Assembly: GCA_040954595.2 (NCBI GenBank)
Contig: CM082580.2
Location: 8,680,001-8,744,000, forward strand
Source: Balanoglossus misakiensis
Lineage: Eukaryota; Hemichordata
Direction: 5' to 3'
DNA: 64,000 nt
Made by a program: the position numbers and the translations under genes. The notes beneath the pieces are model-generated. The model saw only the letters and a list, made by a program, of their open reading frames with translations. It made no database searches and was not told the origin of the DNA. Each line of letters opens with the position of its first letter. The first letter of the stretch is position 1. Positions 1 to 64,000 of the stretch are shown here, piece after piece.

Positions 1-54068
<54,068 letters not shown>

Positions 54069-54900
54069 CTCTTTACGGCGCTATGATGGAAAGAATTACA
54101 CAAATTGTCTTGTCATAACAAAGGCGACCAAACTGTACAATGAAAGGGAATGAAATCTACAATAGTATAATTGGCACTTTGACATTGTTACAGAACAATA
54201 CACCCGCGTACCACTGATCAATTACATATCGTTTGTGCCTTTCAGATTTTGCTCGTCTGCTGTATGAATTGAAACTCCTCACACCAACACGCGATTTTAT
54301 GAGCTTGACACAGTCTGTTCACATGAATTTCATTAAGCTCGTTTTCCGCTAGTAATATTCACGAAGCGAGGCGATCGTGTACACAGCGCAAGCGAAAGTG
54401 GCGCTCTACGATCGCCAAGTGTAAACACGTTGTTTGACAACACACGACAACCACATATACAAACATTGCACTTGCATACGAGCGATAGGCGCTGAGCATC
54501 ACTCTGTAAAAACCCTCATTGAAAATGTTGAATTAGAAGTGGTCACAGCTACCGGGTTCAATAAACACGACCCCGGCTTGTTCAAACTTTCTCTTGCCTG
54601 TCATGCAAGCATAAAAAACCTACCTTTGGTTTCTCCTGTCACGCTGTGTGTATGTGTATATGTGCCAGACGGTGTGATTGAATAGCTGTACCACCGGATG
54701 TTGTATCGAAGCTCATAGAGGTCTTCAGCTTATACGTGTGTACGGCTGTTCCGATCCCAGTAAAAACATAACTACGGCCATACACGTTTTCATCTCACCG
54801 TTCTACATTCTGCAGGGTCCTCATATGTGTCCTCGAGATCAATAAGTGCTCCGCGGTGTCTGGAGAAAAAAAATTATCAACGTTCTTATTCTCTCCTCCG
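54069..54900 (-). other. 5' leader and proximal upstream region of the cyclase gene
   Basis: Immediately upstream of the ATG. An in-frame TAG closes the reading frame four codons before the start. I cannot place the transcription start: no convincing TATA box. A CpG-containing palindrome, GGCGATCGT (54370-54378) with ACGATCGCC (54408-54416), lies about 300 bp upstream. No coding segment recognised on either strand. Confidence 0.4.
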
Positions 54901-54937
54901 CGATGCTCCTTGCTCGTCGGTGTCTTGTTTGCTGCCT

Positions 54938-54946
54938 GGCCAATCA
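54938..54946. promoter_or_regulatory. CCAAT box (NF-Y type)
   Basis: GGCCAATCA is a full NF-Y-type match. It is 0.87 kb upstream of the cyclase ATG and clusters with CACGTG at 54980-54985 and the two CREs at 55071-55099, which suggests a promoter or promoter-proximal block. Confidence 0.4.
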
Positions 54947-55070
54947 ACATGACCATCATTCAGCTGCAGGGGCCCAAACCACGTGACATAACCGCAGCAG
55001 CCTGGTTGGATAATTGTTGGCTGGCTCTTCTGTCTTGCGCTCCTTTCGCCCGGACCGCGCTCTGTTTCCT

Positions 55071-55099
55071 TGACGTCAACTGCTGGCCGTATGACGTCA
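55071..55099. promoter_or_regulatory. Pair of full CREs, 21 bp apart, upstream of the adenylyl cyclase gene
   Basis: TGACGTCA at 55071-55078 and again at 55092-55099, centre-to-centre distance 21 bp, about two helical turns. Both match the CREB/ATF consensus exactly. They are about 1.0 kb upstream of the cyclase start codon, near CCAAT and CACGTG sites. CREB is activated by PKA, which is activated by cAMP, so the sites could link the enzyme's output to its own transcription. That link is inference. Confidence 0.55.
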
Positions 55100-55109
55100 A
55101 GAAATAGCA

Positions 55110-58100
55110 AGTTGCTGCAATATGGGAGTTTTTGTAAATTATCGTGCAGTCTTTTTGCACAAATTTGATTAATTGACCCAATGCAAATTCTACAACTGTG
55201 TGACGATCGAGAAAAAAAAACTGCGTTACTTCACTGGTCGGAACGAAAGATATCATAGCGGGACATTGTATAACCAATCATGGTCGAGTAAATACCAGCA
55301 TGAAGTCACTTTCAACGAAAGGTTGTCTCAGGTGAAGACACCGGGGACTAAAATTGTGTGGCTTGCGAAAACAATGCCTTGATATCGCTTTATTGCTCCC
55401 ACCTGATAGCGAATTGTCGTCATCACCGTACATAGATAGACACCAACTTTGGATGACGTTCCCAATTTTAATTTGTATGCCATGCGCAGTGGTGATCCAC
55501 TATATAAGCCAACTGTTGCGTATATTATTATTGTGTGCAAGTGTAGAGTATAAGTGGATGATGGATTATTATACAAAAAAAGAATGGCAGAAACTGAAGG
55601 AAAATTTTAAGCAGCATAGTATTCAAATTCATGTCGGCCTATACGTGTACTTCTTATAATTCCTTGGTGAATACCCCGTCGAGATGAAGCTAAGCTTCAG
55701 GTTTTTCAAAGAAAATTGCAATACACCCTCCTCCCTATCCTGGGCCGTTGTTATTCATGGCCGTACTATAAATAACTTTAATCCCGTCACGGAGAAACCG
55801 TTTTCGTTTTTTTCCCTTCGTGTTTTGCAACGTGCGTCATACACTCGAAGGCGCCTGAGTTCGGAAAACTGTTGCCAGGAAATCGTCAACACCTGCGCCC
55901 ACATCATACTTACAGAAAACGCGCCACACGTGGAATTTTGAGAAAGCTGGTTCCATGGTACAAAAATAGAGATAATATCGGCGTTTTGCGTCAGAACCCA
56001 ACCACAGGTCAATTTCTCGAGGTGTTTCGCAAAACACGCAGTGACTGTGGGTCTTCATCTCAGGGCATTTCTATTTTTTACAGAATCGCAATCCGTCTGC
56101 ATGACTCATGTGCTCTTGCACTCATATAACCAGTCAATATGTTTATGATTTAAGTCTATGTGTTTACGCCATAAAATGATCATTTTTGTCGTATACACGG
56201 GAAATTCCTTGTCTATATGCGCAACTTATTTTCAACGCGCAAAAACGATATGAATGATAAGTTACGTGTAAATGGTTGATATGTCAAGATTGGCGATATG
56301 CGCACACATCCAGGAATTTGAAGCTGTTAATGCCGGTGATTTAATACAAGATAGAGCGATGTAGTCGGACGATTCTTCCCTTCTCTGCTGGTGTGTTGAT
56401 CCGTTATGTTTCTTTTCTTTTTTGTTGTGTGGATGGCTGGCGGGCAACGAATGCGCGAGCAATGTATTCCCAGAATTTCCACTCCTTTTAATAATAAATA
56501 ATCCTTCTCCCCAGGCAAGGGATTTCTGATCCAGGAAGTACATATCTATCACACGAACAAATACCGTACACACAATATAATAAAACATGCAATAACACAT
56601 TTGGTGCACGCAGCAGAATAATTATCAATGCAGGAAACAAAATTCTTCTGGCTGTTCGCAATACTTTTTTAAAAATCCACATGTGAAAGACAACGCCAAT
56701 GACGCGAGAGATTGCGTCCGTTCTCTCCATGGCAACGAATAAAGATACACCCTATGCCTGATACATGTTAGTAGTTGTGAACCAGTTAATTCCAGTCCAT
56801 TATTCTCAAAATAAAAAAAATCATTAATCTTCATCCATCATTTGATTGTGACATCTCCCGATATTATGTTTTGATAGTGTGAGATCTCTCAAATTAAATG
56901 AGGTCAAAACAATGAGAGCAATATTATCACGCCAACCTCAGACAACGCGTACCATGGACTGGTGACGGTGGTATTACCGAAAAACAGTTTGCAAATCATC
57001 CTGTAGTTGCCATATGATCTAACGACGTGCGCAGCCCAGCAAAGTTCGTATTCCTTTTGATTTTGATAAGGCCCAGCACCATAAAAACAAAAGACACAAT
57101 AAACCAACCGGTGAGGTGGCGCTCTCCAAGTGCATTCATCCCACAAGACAGCCAAACTCAATATTCATAACTTCAAGTAGATTTAGGTTTAAAACTCTTG
57201 AAATTTATTTTACAATTTAAAACCAGAGTCCTGTATCGACCTGGGAATCTGGAAGATAACTTGTACATGACGACCGCAAATGTATGAATAGTAGTAAGTT
57301 AAATCAGCCATCGTTCTAAAAGAAGACAGACCCTGCAGAATCATGCAATGCTTGTAAACATGTATATGTAAGTTACTTCTTTCCTCCACGGAGTACAGGC
57401 AAAGCCTTATATGTACAAGTTACAATAAAACAAAAACATGTGCTTGTTATTTCTCAGTACTTCAGTTTGACAAATAAATACTTGCTTCCTAGGGTAACAG
57501 TACTAACTTTTTTTTTAATCCTGCAAAAATATTTTCAGCAAAAATGGGAAACACCTAAAACAACACCTGCTTTATTCTACTCAAACTTGCATTGCTAAAA
57601 CAAATGGAGATGGCCTCCAGAGGAAGAGAAACTATTTTTTTTCTTTTTAAAAGTTGATTTTATGCAAAAAAGGAGGGTTTAGGCAACTCAAAAAGGGAAA
57701 GTGAGTAAGGAAACACAAAGTGCTGAGTCAAAATTAATGTACCGGTAATGAACAGGACTTGTGTGGGGTTTTTTTTTGCCTTATTAAAAAGTATGTGAAG
57801 TACAGAGGCCAATATCGTTTACCTCTTAATCAGTCATATTTGTAAAAGAGGTTGGTATGTTGAACAATTCAGAGAATACAGACATTTGCAAGGATGTAAT
57901 AACACAACGAAGAATGACTGTTTACACTGCAAACAGCTGACAGACAGATATGATATACGACTGACTTCTGCTTCTCTGCGTACATGTAAAATATCGCACA
58001 GAAATGACCTTTCTTCTTGAAACAAAACTGCACGATGTATTCAGTTCGAGATACAGATTTACATATTCTCACTCACTGTTATTTGTCTGGTTTATACTTC

Positions 58101-59579
58101 ACAAATTCGGTTCGAATCAGCTTCAAACACAGTATGTATATTTACAATTTAATTTCACACAATATAATGTTAGAAAAATGTCTATTGATTAAGAAAATAT
58201 TCGCGAGAGAAAAATAATTTTAAGGTACAAGATCTTATGCTCAAGGTCACATTTCAGATCTAGTTTGCGACAAATCTGTACGTGATGTTGATGAGGGAAT
58301 GTTTGATACAAGAAACTTGAGTGATCAAAGCACACTGACTGTCAAGAACTCGCATACATGTAGATCTGAAAAAGGCTATCGATGTTCTACTGCTGCTAGT
58401 GTACACAAGACAAAATTCCCATCCCCATTAAAGATATAAATATTCAAAAAAAGATGATGGTGACTTTATGTGTGGATGAAATAAAAATAGTACTCTGTAA
58501 GAAAAAGTAGAAAAATACAGTACAGTGACAGGAATCTCATTAATAAATTAACTTTTCTGTCCTATTTTCAGTGTAAAATACAACTACCTGACAGGTTTTT
58601 CGGGGTGGACTATAAAATAGGTACACAGTTGCCAAATATTGTGCGAGATGGATCTGTACCACAGGGTTTGTTGTAATTGTACTGGTACTGCATCTTGTCG
58701 TCGAGGGCACCCTTCCAACCTTGCACATGCTGCTTCGCTCGTTGAGGGCACCCTTTCACAATCTGCTTGGCTCCACAAAAGCAGTTACAATTTGATCAGA
58801 AAGACACTTTGCTTCTTTTACAGATATACAAATAAAACAAAGTCATCTTGGCCTCTGTATGTGTGAAGCACAGAATAATAGTGTTTCCTCGACAATTTCT
58901 GTGTATGCTTTTTTGTCAAGACTGGGAAGTGGAAATGTTGCATCTTATGGGAAAAAAACACGAATATGACAAGAAAAGACCAAATACCACCCCATACAGT
59001 TTCCGAAGCAGCTGATATATTTGACACAAAACATAAATAAGAAAATGAACAAAAATGTAGAAAATGAAAAAACATGGAGGTAAATTTTTGTGTGAAGTAC
59101 TAAAAACATTAATCTATATTTCTAGAAATGATTTCCCCTGAAATGTCAAATACCTAAAGGATATTCACATATACCAGTAATTCATTATTTCATGACCTCT
59201 GCTTCACAGTCGATTTAGTCATTATGGCATCCACTTAGCATATACAATGGCAAGCTCATCAAGGTACATCTCACACCCCTCTTTTTTTAAATGGTCAGCA
59301 CTTATTTTAGATAAATCAACTTAGACTGGACTTGTTCATAGCTGACGCAGGGGTGATAAGGGCTGTACACGTTACTCACAAAACAAACGGAGCTTTAAAC
59401 TGCTGTAATAGTATAAATACACAAAAATACTTTACAGATTTACATGTAAATGTAACATCCAACACCATGATTTGTTCATCACCCACTGTAAGTATATTTT
59501 TAAAAAAGTACGAGCTTTCTTGCTGTTTCATGGGTGAAACCATTCCATGCCTGGGGGTGTGTGGGTGGGCAGTTTCTGC
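55110..59579. other. Space between the two genes, no gene recognised
   Basis: Between the cyclase upstream block and the TMEM198 stop codon; both genes are on the minus strand, so it holds the 3' flank of TMEM198 and distal upstream DNA of the cyclase. Noted: an octamer ATGCAAAT at 55181-55188 and CCAAT at 55274-55278. Open frames up to 115 codons (56262-56609, minus) show no recognisable family. A non-coding first exon of the cyclase could lie here but I cannot identify one. Confidence 0.5.
57571..57576 (-). terminator. Candidate poly(A) signal for TMEM198
   Basis: The first canonical AATAAA on the minus strand that I find downstream of the TMEM198 stop codon, about 2 kb after it. This implies a long 3' UTR; variant signals nearer the stop, for example ATTAAA near 58150, are possible. 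Confidence 0.25.
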
Positions 59580-59744
59580 TTAAACAGCGGCTATGTCTGT
59601 ATGGGCTAACGCAGCAGCTGTGGGTGACGTCATCTCCACCTGCAGCTGGGCCTCCTCGTTTTGTGGGGTGTTGGCTAGTTGCGTCTTGGAAGCCATCTTT
59701 TTCATTTCCGGAGACAGGTGACTCTGGATACTCTGTAAATATGC
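59580..59744 (-). CDS. TMEM198: TMEM198 last coding exon
   Basis: 165 nt; acceptor ttcaccacag, phase 0, 54 codons and TAA at 59580-59582. Encodes AYLQSIQSHLSPEMKKMASK, a Gln/Glu-rich middle and an Ala-rich end finishing ALAHTDIAAV. The YLQS start parallels the YIQS of the vertebrate protein; the rest is divergent and probably disordered. It includes a TGACGTCA within coding sequence (59625-59632), likely coincidental. Confidence 0.88.
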   Translation of the reverse strand, partial: AYLQSIQSHLSPEMKKMASKTQLANTPQNEEAQLQVEMTSPTAAALAHTDIAAV

Positions 59745-62700
59745 CTGTGGTGAAAATAAAAACAAATTGTAAGTTTTTAAATCCAAACTTTTTTCCAATT
59801 ATTTGACAATTATTAAAAGCTGGAAATAAAGGTTAATACCATCATTGTTAGGTGACAAACCTATGTTTACACACAGATCAGCAGATGGTCAGTCATAGAC
59901 CTGCCACAGATTGTGCCCTTATGTAGGCAAAAAAATCCAACATCATTCTTAGAAAATACCTTAACAAAATAAACTTTACTTGTTTTAAAATGTTTGTGTG
60001 TGTGTGTGTTTTATCACCAGTGTACCCATCCTGTTCCACCTCAATGGCCTGGAAAAATGAGTACTTCATCACAGCCTAATTTTCCCCTCATCTACAGATA
60101 CTTACCTGTGATACAATGTCCCCATTCACCCTCCTCACTTTATACATGTATCTGTACTTCCGCTGCTTGGCCTCATGAGCGTCTCGCTGTCGTATTTTGG
60201 CAAGTTCCACTCTCTTCCTCTTGGGGCTTTTCACAACCACTACAATGACAACATCACGATGGAAAGTGTGAGAAGTTTTGGTAAAAGCTTGGTGTGTGTA
60301 CCTTGCATACATAATGCAATGTTTGCATATATAAAACATATTTGCATGCATGAGCTAATAAACATTACAGCTAAGACATTTGGGGAAAGCCACACAAATC
60401 ACAAATTCTGGAGATGGAAGGAGGTGACAAAGGCACTACTGTGAGAACAATACACTTAAAACCATTAATACAGTAGGCAAAGTTCAAGGAAAGATGGCCA
60501 TTCTACCACCATTTTCACAAATTTATCACTTTTTGATCATGCTGGGTTTTTTAAGTTCTGGATCAGTCATCATCCAATACTGTATTGATTGTTTTGGTCA
60601 AATTAATATAAATGCAAACTCAGAAAAATACGTAAAATATGAAATGTTGTCAATGTTTGGCAGGAAAATGGCAAGGAAAGGGTAAACAACACTGAGAAAA
60701 AATTGACATTTTTGACAACAGGGAACATCTCTTGCAGCTGATTACTATCTGATGTGATGAACTCTACCAGATACGGTAAAATCATCTCCGTCGGTAAACA
60801 ATCATTTATACACTTATTTGTTGCTACTACACAATCAGCAATAACTCTCTCACCATTGGTTACAGTTGTTGGGATCTGTGAGTTCATGGAGGAAATTTTT
60901 TCTCTTGTTTCTTTTCGTTCATCTTTAGCTCGCTGCCGTATTTTGGCAATTTCAATTCGCCTCCTCTTGCGTCGCTTCACTACAGCTAAAAACAATATCA
61001 TTCAGAGGGTGAGAGGTTTTCCCTTGTGGAAACAAGAAAGTTGAGACGAGTTTTCTTTTAACACATTCCTGAGTGAAAATAAGTACATGTCAGGATCTGT
61101 AGCTGCCCCATTCGCAGGGATAAATTCATCTTGCCGATAAGAGCCACAGTAGCCGTAACCTGCAAAAAGGTTTCTGATAGAGAATATACCTCATTAGCAC
61201 TGGGAGTGCTATTGAGATGAGTTCAGATACATCAAAACAGTAGTCTAGTATCTGACTGAGCCAGATACTAGACTACTAAAACAGTAACTTGAGATAACAG
61301 CATATGCACAGTGGTGGCAGCCATCTTTTTTGGTGGGTACACAGAAATGGCTGCCAACACAAGGCAAATACTGGGTATGTTGCTATCCAATCTGACTAGA
61401 CCTCGGACAGTAACACATAAGACAACTTCTTTGATGAACTAAACATACCTCAAAAGAATTTTGGAAGATTAAAATGGAAACACTTTTTGATAAGTTTCAG
61501 CTACTGGGGCTTCCAGACAAAAATTGATAAAAAAATACTACACAAACTAAAAAGATGGGAAGCTTTGTGGGAAAAGACATTTTATGGAGTGTGTTAATTG
61601 CTTGGTGATGAGAATATGTATTTTTCAAGTACCCTCTGAAGATATTTCACTATGACCGTTATTAAAGAGAAAAATTATATCCTAAATGTGAGGCAGATGG
61701 AAGGAAATAAAAGGCAAAGCACAGCGAGCAGCTATGTATAAATGAGGCAGTGAGTTCATCATACCCGATGATAATCAGATTTGTGGTCGAAGCACAAGAC
61801 TCATACACATATAACAACAAGAAGAACAACAATGACAAAAGTCACCAAGAAAGATGACAGCTAAGAGAAAGGCACAGGAGAGATACGAGAGAAGTAAACA
61901 ACAGGGAACACCATTTCATGGAAAATACAAATAACAAGGATTGACAACTGAGAGTACACATAGATGATAAGGTGAGTGGTTGTAACTTTTGAAACTTCGC
62001 CTATTTTTGGTCTGAAAATCAACTACAGTATTTGATGTTTCCAGAACAAGAACTAGAAACTGTAGTTGATTTTAACACTGAATAAGAACAGATGAAGTTT
62101 CACAGTTTTGCTGCTATTTTTAACAACTAGAATGAACTGGACCACATCCAAAATGTACCCCAGATTGAATCTTGTGTTCAGAGATCTCTTTTTACAGAAT
62201 TCCTATGGGACCACGTAACATGTAACCCTTCCACCCCCGCTTCCCTATTTAGAGGTCCAACTTCACCATGGAAACAATGGCTTTGGACATCATGACCATG
62301 GTGGTGAAAGGGTTAATGATACAGTGGCAACACAACAACAGATCCACAATTCACAAAAACACAGCAATACATACAACACAACCTTTTCTGCATTAATTTT
62401 TTTCTGTTATAGTTTCAGCACACCTGTTTTGACTGATCCTTTCTCAGTTTTTGAAAACTGTAAACAGCCAGTGACGGTGTTGAAAAGTGAGTGAGAAGAG
62501 TAAGCTGGGAGAAAGAGACACACAACACATACACCTGGTTAGTGAACCAATCACAGCTGAGAACTGCAGTGCTTCAACAGTTTAAAAAGGTGAATGAAAC
62601 AATAAGTCACTGCCATGTCACAGTGCCAACAACAAAACACTTTTCACTTTTTCACACTTTTTAACTGTAAATTACTGTTATAATGCTTATAGCAGCAGTT

Positions 62701-64000
62701 TCTTTACAGCACAGAGCAAAGGCATTGGCTGGTGCACAGTGGAACATTACTGGTTGAAATGCTTGGTTGCCAACCAAGTGCAGATGACTGATGAGATGGG
62801 TTGAACATCTCAGATGATTGTGAAAGTTAATTAAAGGTTAATTTCAAAACAGAGAGAACAGCTGTATTAGAGTCAAGACACAAAGAGATTAAGATGACAT
62901 TATTTGATGCAACACAAAACTGGAGGAAATCGGCAACTTTTGACTTTTATCACAAAAGTGATCGCTATACATAACAGCGCCACCAGTGATAACAACAAGC
63001 AATTCTTTTGTATACACATTTGGACCAAGTCCTGTTGATACCGTATGCCAGGTGTTTTTTTTTTAAAGAATGCCTGGTTGACTGTTAGCCGTTTGCGATT
63101 TTCTTCTTTAGGTCCGTGTACTTCAGGAAAATTTCCCACTTACCATCGTGGTGATCATAGTTTTTACCGGTGATCTTGAACTGCACGACGACACCGATTA
63201 TAAACAAGAACGGCCAGACGGCCAGTATGATCCAGCTGAACCAGCACACTGGTTGCGAGTCGGCCGCCGTGAAGCGTTCCCAAATGTATTGCACCATGGA
63301 GAATTTTTCGACGAAATAGTCAATGCTGGTGGTGATCATGGCACCGCCGACTAGTGACGTGGCGAGTATCGTGCACGTCTTCTGCCACTGCAGGGTGACG
63401 ACGGCGAAGAGGAGCCCCGCGCCGAAGAGGATCCCGATGGGTATCCAGATGCTGGTCGGGTGCCAGAACTGCTCCAGGGCCACCAGCACGGCCACGGCCA
63501 GGAACAAGCCCAGGTGGAACCCCATCATGAAGAGACCCACGTACTGCACCAGCATGGTGATGAGTCCGCAGAGGAGCCCGGCCGCCACGGCGATGCCGGC
63601 GTTGGCCGCGGTGCTCAGCACGGCCTCTTCGTAGCAGATGGCGTAGACGAGGACAGCGCCGAAAATAAACCCGACGAGAAACAGCACAGCCTTGAAGCAT
63701 CGGTATCCTGTAGGGCAGAGAGAATAAAAGACATCACTGAAATTGTTTTTGAGATTTCAAACACACATACTGACGTATTTGTCACTCAGTATTAAAAGAT
63801 GACCTCCATGTCGACTGTATGAAAAAAAAATTTTTTAACACATTAAAATCATGTCTCCATGACCCAATACACAAGCGTCGGCTATGTCGTTTCCAATATC
63901 CTGTAAAAAGTAGGACACATCTGTATGTGCCGATAACACGACATGATTATCGACACGATCGTCTTACACCACTCCTGAAACCAAGTTCATAGATAAGTCA
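59580..64000 (-). CDS. TMEM198: TMEM198 family multi-pass membrane protein, 3' part of gene (4 exons, partial)
   Basis: Gene-level entry; exons are listed separately. TMEM198 is a seven-helix protein; in vertebrates it has been reported to bind LRP6 and promote Wnt signalling. The visible exons give the membrane domain from GYRCFKAVLFL onward and a basic cytosolic tail ending at TAA (59580-59582). Recognition rests on the GYRCFKAVLFL opening, the glycine-rich helices (GLLCGLITMLVQYVGLFMMG), the CWFSWIILAVWPFLFIIGV block, and the tail pattern K(R)xR(V/I)E(L/I)AKIRQR then NGDIVS and YLQS. All these have counterparts in human TMEM198. The first exon(s), with the N-terminus and first helices, are beyond 64000. 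The function in this animal is inferred from family only. Confidence 0.92.
59745..60105 (-). other. TMEM198 intron between tail exon B and last exon
   Basis: 361 bp, GTAAGT donor and CACCACAG acceptor. Contains a TG dinucleotide run at about 59993-60010. Nothing else seen. Confidence 0.85.
60106..60239 (-). CDS. TMEM198: TMEM198 tail exon B
   Basis: 134 nt; acceptor cattgtag, donor CAG|gtaagt. Two bases complete a split codon (phase 1), then 44 codons end in phase 0. Encodes VVVKSPKRKRVELAKIRQRD, a basic segment (KQRKYRYMYKVRR), and VNGDIVSQ. The final NGDIVS corresponds to the FNGDVLS of human TMEM198, so this is the exon matching the ancestral tail. Confidence 0.9.
60240..60853 (-). other. 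TMEM198 intron between tail exons A and B
   Basis: 614 bp, GTGAGA donor and CATTGTAG acceptor. The exon A frame stays open into this intron as far as 60603, with ordinary AT-rich composition. Nothing else recognised. Confidence 0.75.
60854..60985 (-). CDS. TMEM198: TMEM198 tail exon A (duplicate of tail exon B, symmetric phase 1-1)
   Basis: 132 nt; acceptor ttttag, donor AATG|gtgaga. Two bases complete the split codon, 43 codons follow, and one base is left over, so it can be included or skipped without changing the downstream frame. Encodes VVKRRKRRRIEIAKIRQR, then KDERKETREKISSMNSQIPT. Its first 19 residues match 13 of those of exon B. A weaker alternative donor, ACT|gtaacc, would end in phase 0 and make A and B mutually exclusive. 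It is coding-like, but use in mRNA is inferred. Confidence 0.75.
61239..61277. repeat. Perfect 16-bp inverted repeat with 7-base loop
   Basis: AGTAGTCTAGTATCTG at 61239-61254 and its exact complement at 61262-61277, loop 61255-61261. As RNA on either strand this is a compact 39-nt hairpin. No flanking target duplication or conserved family recognised. Confidence 0.85.
62015..62073. repeat. Perfect 15-bp inverted repeat with 29-base loop
   Basis: AAAATCAACTACAGT at 62015-62029 and its exact complement at 62059-62073. Stem and loop sizes overlap the range of small structured RNAs, but the arm is short for a miRNA precursor. Confidence 0.8.
62222..62315. mobile_element. Small inverted-end repeat, possible MITE
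   Basis: Left end GTAACCCTTCCACC, right end GGTGGTGAAAGGGTTAA; reversed, the right end reads TTAACCCTTTCACCACC, so the ends are imperfect complements. The interior (CACCATGGAAACAATGG) recurs at 24066-24126. About 94 bp, no coding capacity. TTAA-type ends are suggestive only. Confidence 0.45.
63144..63707 (-). CDS. TMEM198: TMEM198 membrane-domain exon
   Basis: 564 nt; acceptor ccctacag, donor GATG|gtaagt. Two bases complete a Gly codon, then 187 codons and one base. Encodes YRCFKAVLFLVGFIFGAVLV onward, about five or six hydrophobic helices, ending ITGKNYDHHD. GC-rich, with GC-biased third positions, unlike the DNA around it. The reading frame stays open for 19 codons past the donor, to a TAA at 63085-63087 (see findings). 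Confidence 0.94.
63708..64000 (-). other. TMEM198 upstream intron (partial)
   Basis: Ends in the CTGCCCTACAG acceptor at 63708 and runs off the right edge. I looked for the preceding exon (first helices, ending near FFG in the vertebrate protein) and do not see it. Confidence 0.75.

Larger units (their letters stand above)
60986..63143 (-). other. TMEM198 intron between membrane exon and tail exon A
   Basis: 2158 bp, GTAAGT donor and TTTTTAG acceptor. Contains two perfect hairpins (61239-61277 and 62015-62073) and a small inverted-end repeat (62222-62315), listed separately. Confidence 0.8.

Noticed and set aside
59625-59632. CRE in the last TMEM198 exon as a regulatory site
   Set aside because: It is inside coding sequence and isolated; coincidence is the simpler reading.
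60603-60853. Long open extension of TMEM198 exon A into the following intron as an alternative end
   Set aside because: The extension has ordinary AT-rich residue content without coding bias, and a good GTGAGA donor precedes it.
63320-63700. 126-codon Arg/His-rich open frame on the minus strand in another frame of the TMEM198 exon
   Set aside because: Off-frame reading of GC-rich coding DNA; its composition is typical of a frame shadow and the true frame is clear.

Overview
This window is a piece of an animal nuclear genome. It has long AT-leaning introns bounded by GT..AG splice sites, small exons whose phases fit together, tRNA-derived and inverted-repeat mobile elements, mononucleotide runs and many TACATGTA-type palindromes. 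Both genes I recognise are bilaterian families and the protein sequences stay very close to vertebrate ones. A slowly evolving marine invertebrate (cephalochordate, hemichordate, echinoderm or mollusc grade) fits, but I cannot fix the phylum from this window.

Layout. From 1 to 54068, on the minus strand, lies the 5' half of a membrane adenylyl cyclase of the AC5/AC6 type. Eight coding exons are visible, reading right to left: 53127-54068, 14540-14689, 11547-11668, 10578-10689, 8921-9048, 4819-4977, 3579-3723 and 1108-1289. They encode 646 codons plus two bases in one uninterrupted frame: cytosolic N-terminus, first six-helix membrane block, complete C1a catalytic half and the start of C1b. 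The second membrane block, the C2 half and the 3' end lie beyond the left edge. Intron 1 is 38.4 kb and takes up about 60% of the window. I see no other gene in it, only mobile elements, repeats and possible regulatory segments.

From 54069 to 59579 is the space between the two genes. It holds the 5' flank of the cyclase, including a block with CCAAT, CACGTG and two full cAMP-response elements 21 bp apart, and the 3' flank of the next gene. From 59580 to beyond 64000, also on the minus strand, is the 3' part of a TMEM198 gene: one large exon with most of the multi-pass membrane domain and three small exons for the cytosolic tail. Two of those tail exons are evidently a tandem duplicate pair.

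The two genes are in the same orientation, TMEM198 upstream of the cyclase. I found no bacterial-type system, CRISPR array, rRNA or transposase gene. The observations most worth checking are the paired CREs upstream of a cAMP-producing enzyme, the duplicated TMEM198 tail exon, several RFX X-box matches, and three or more families of short non-autonomous mobile elements, one of them a 341-bp near-complete hairpin.
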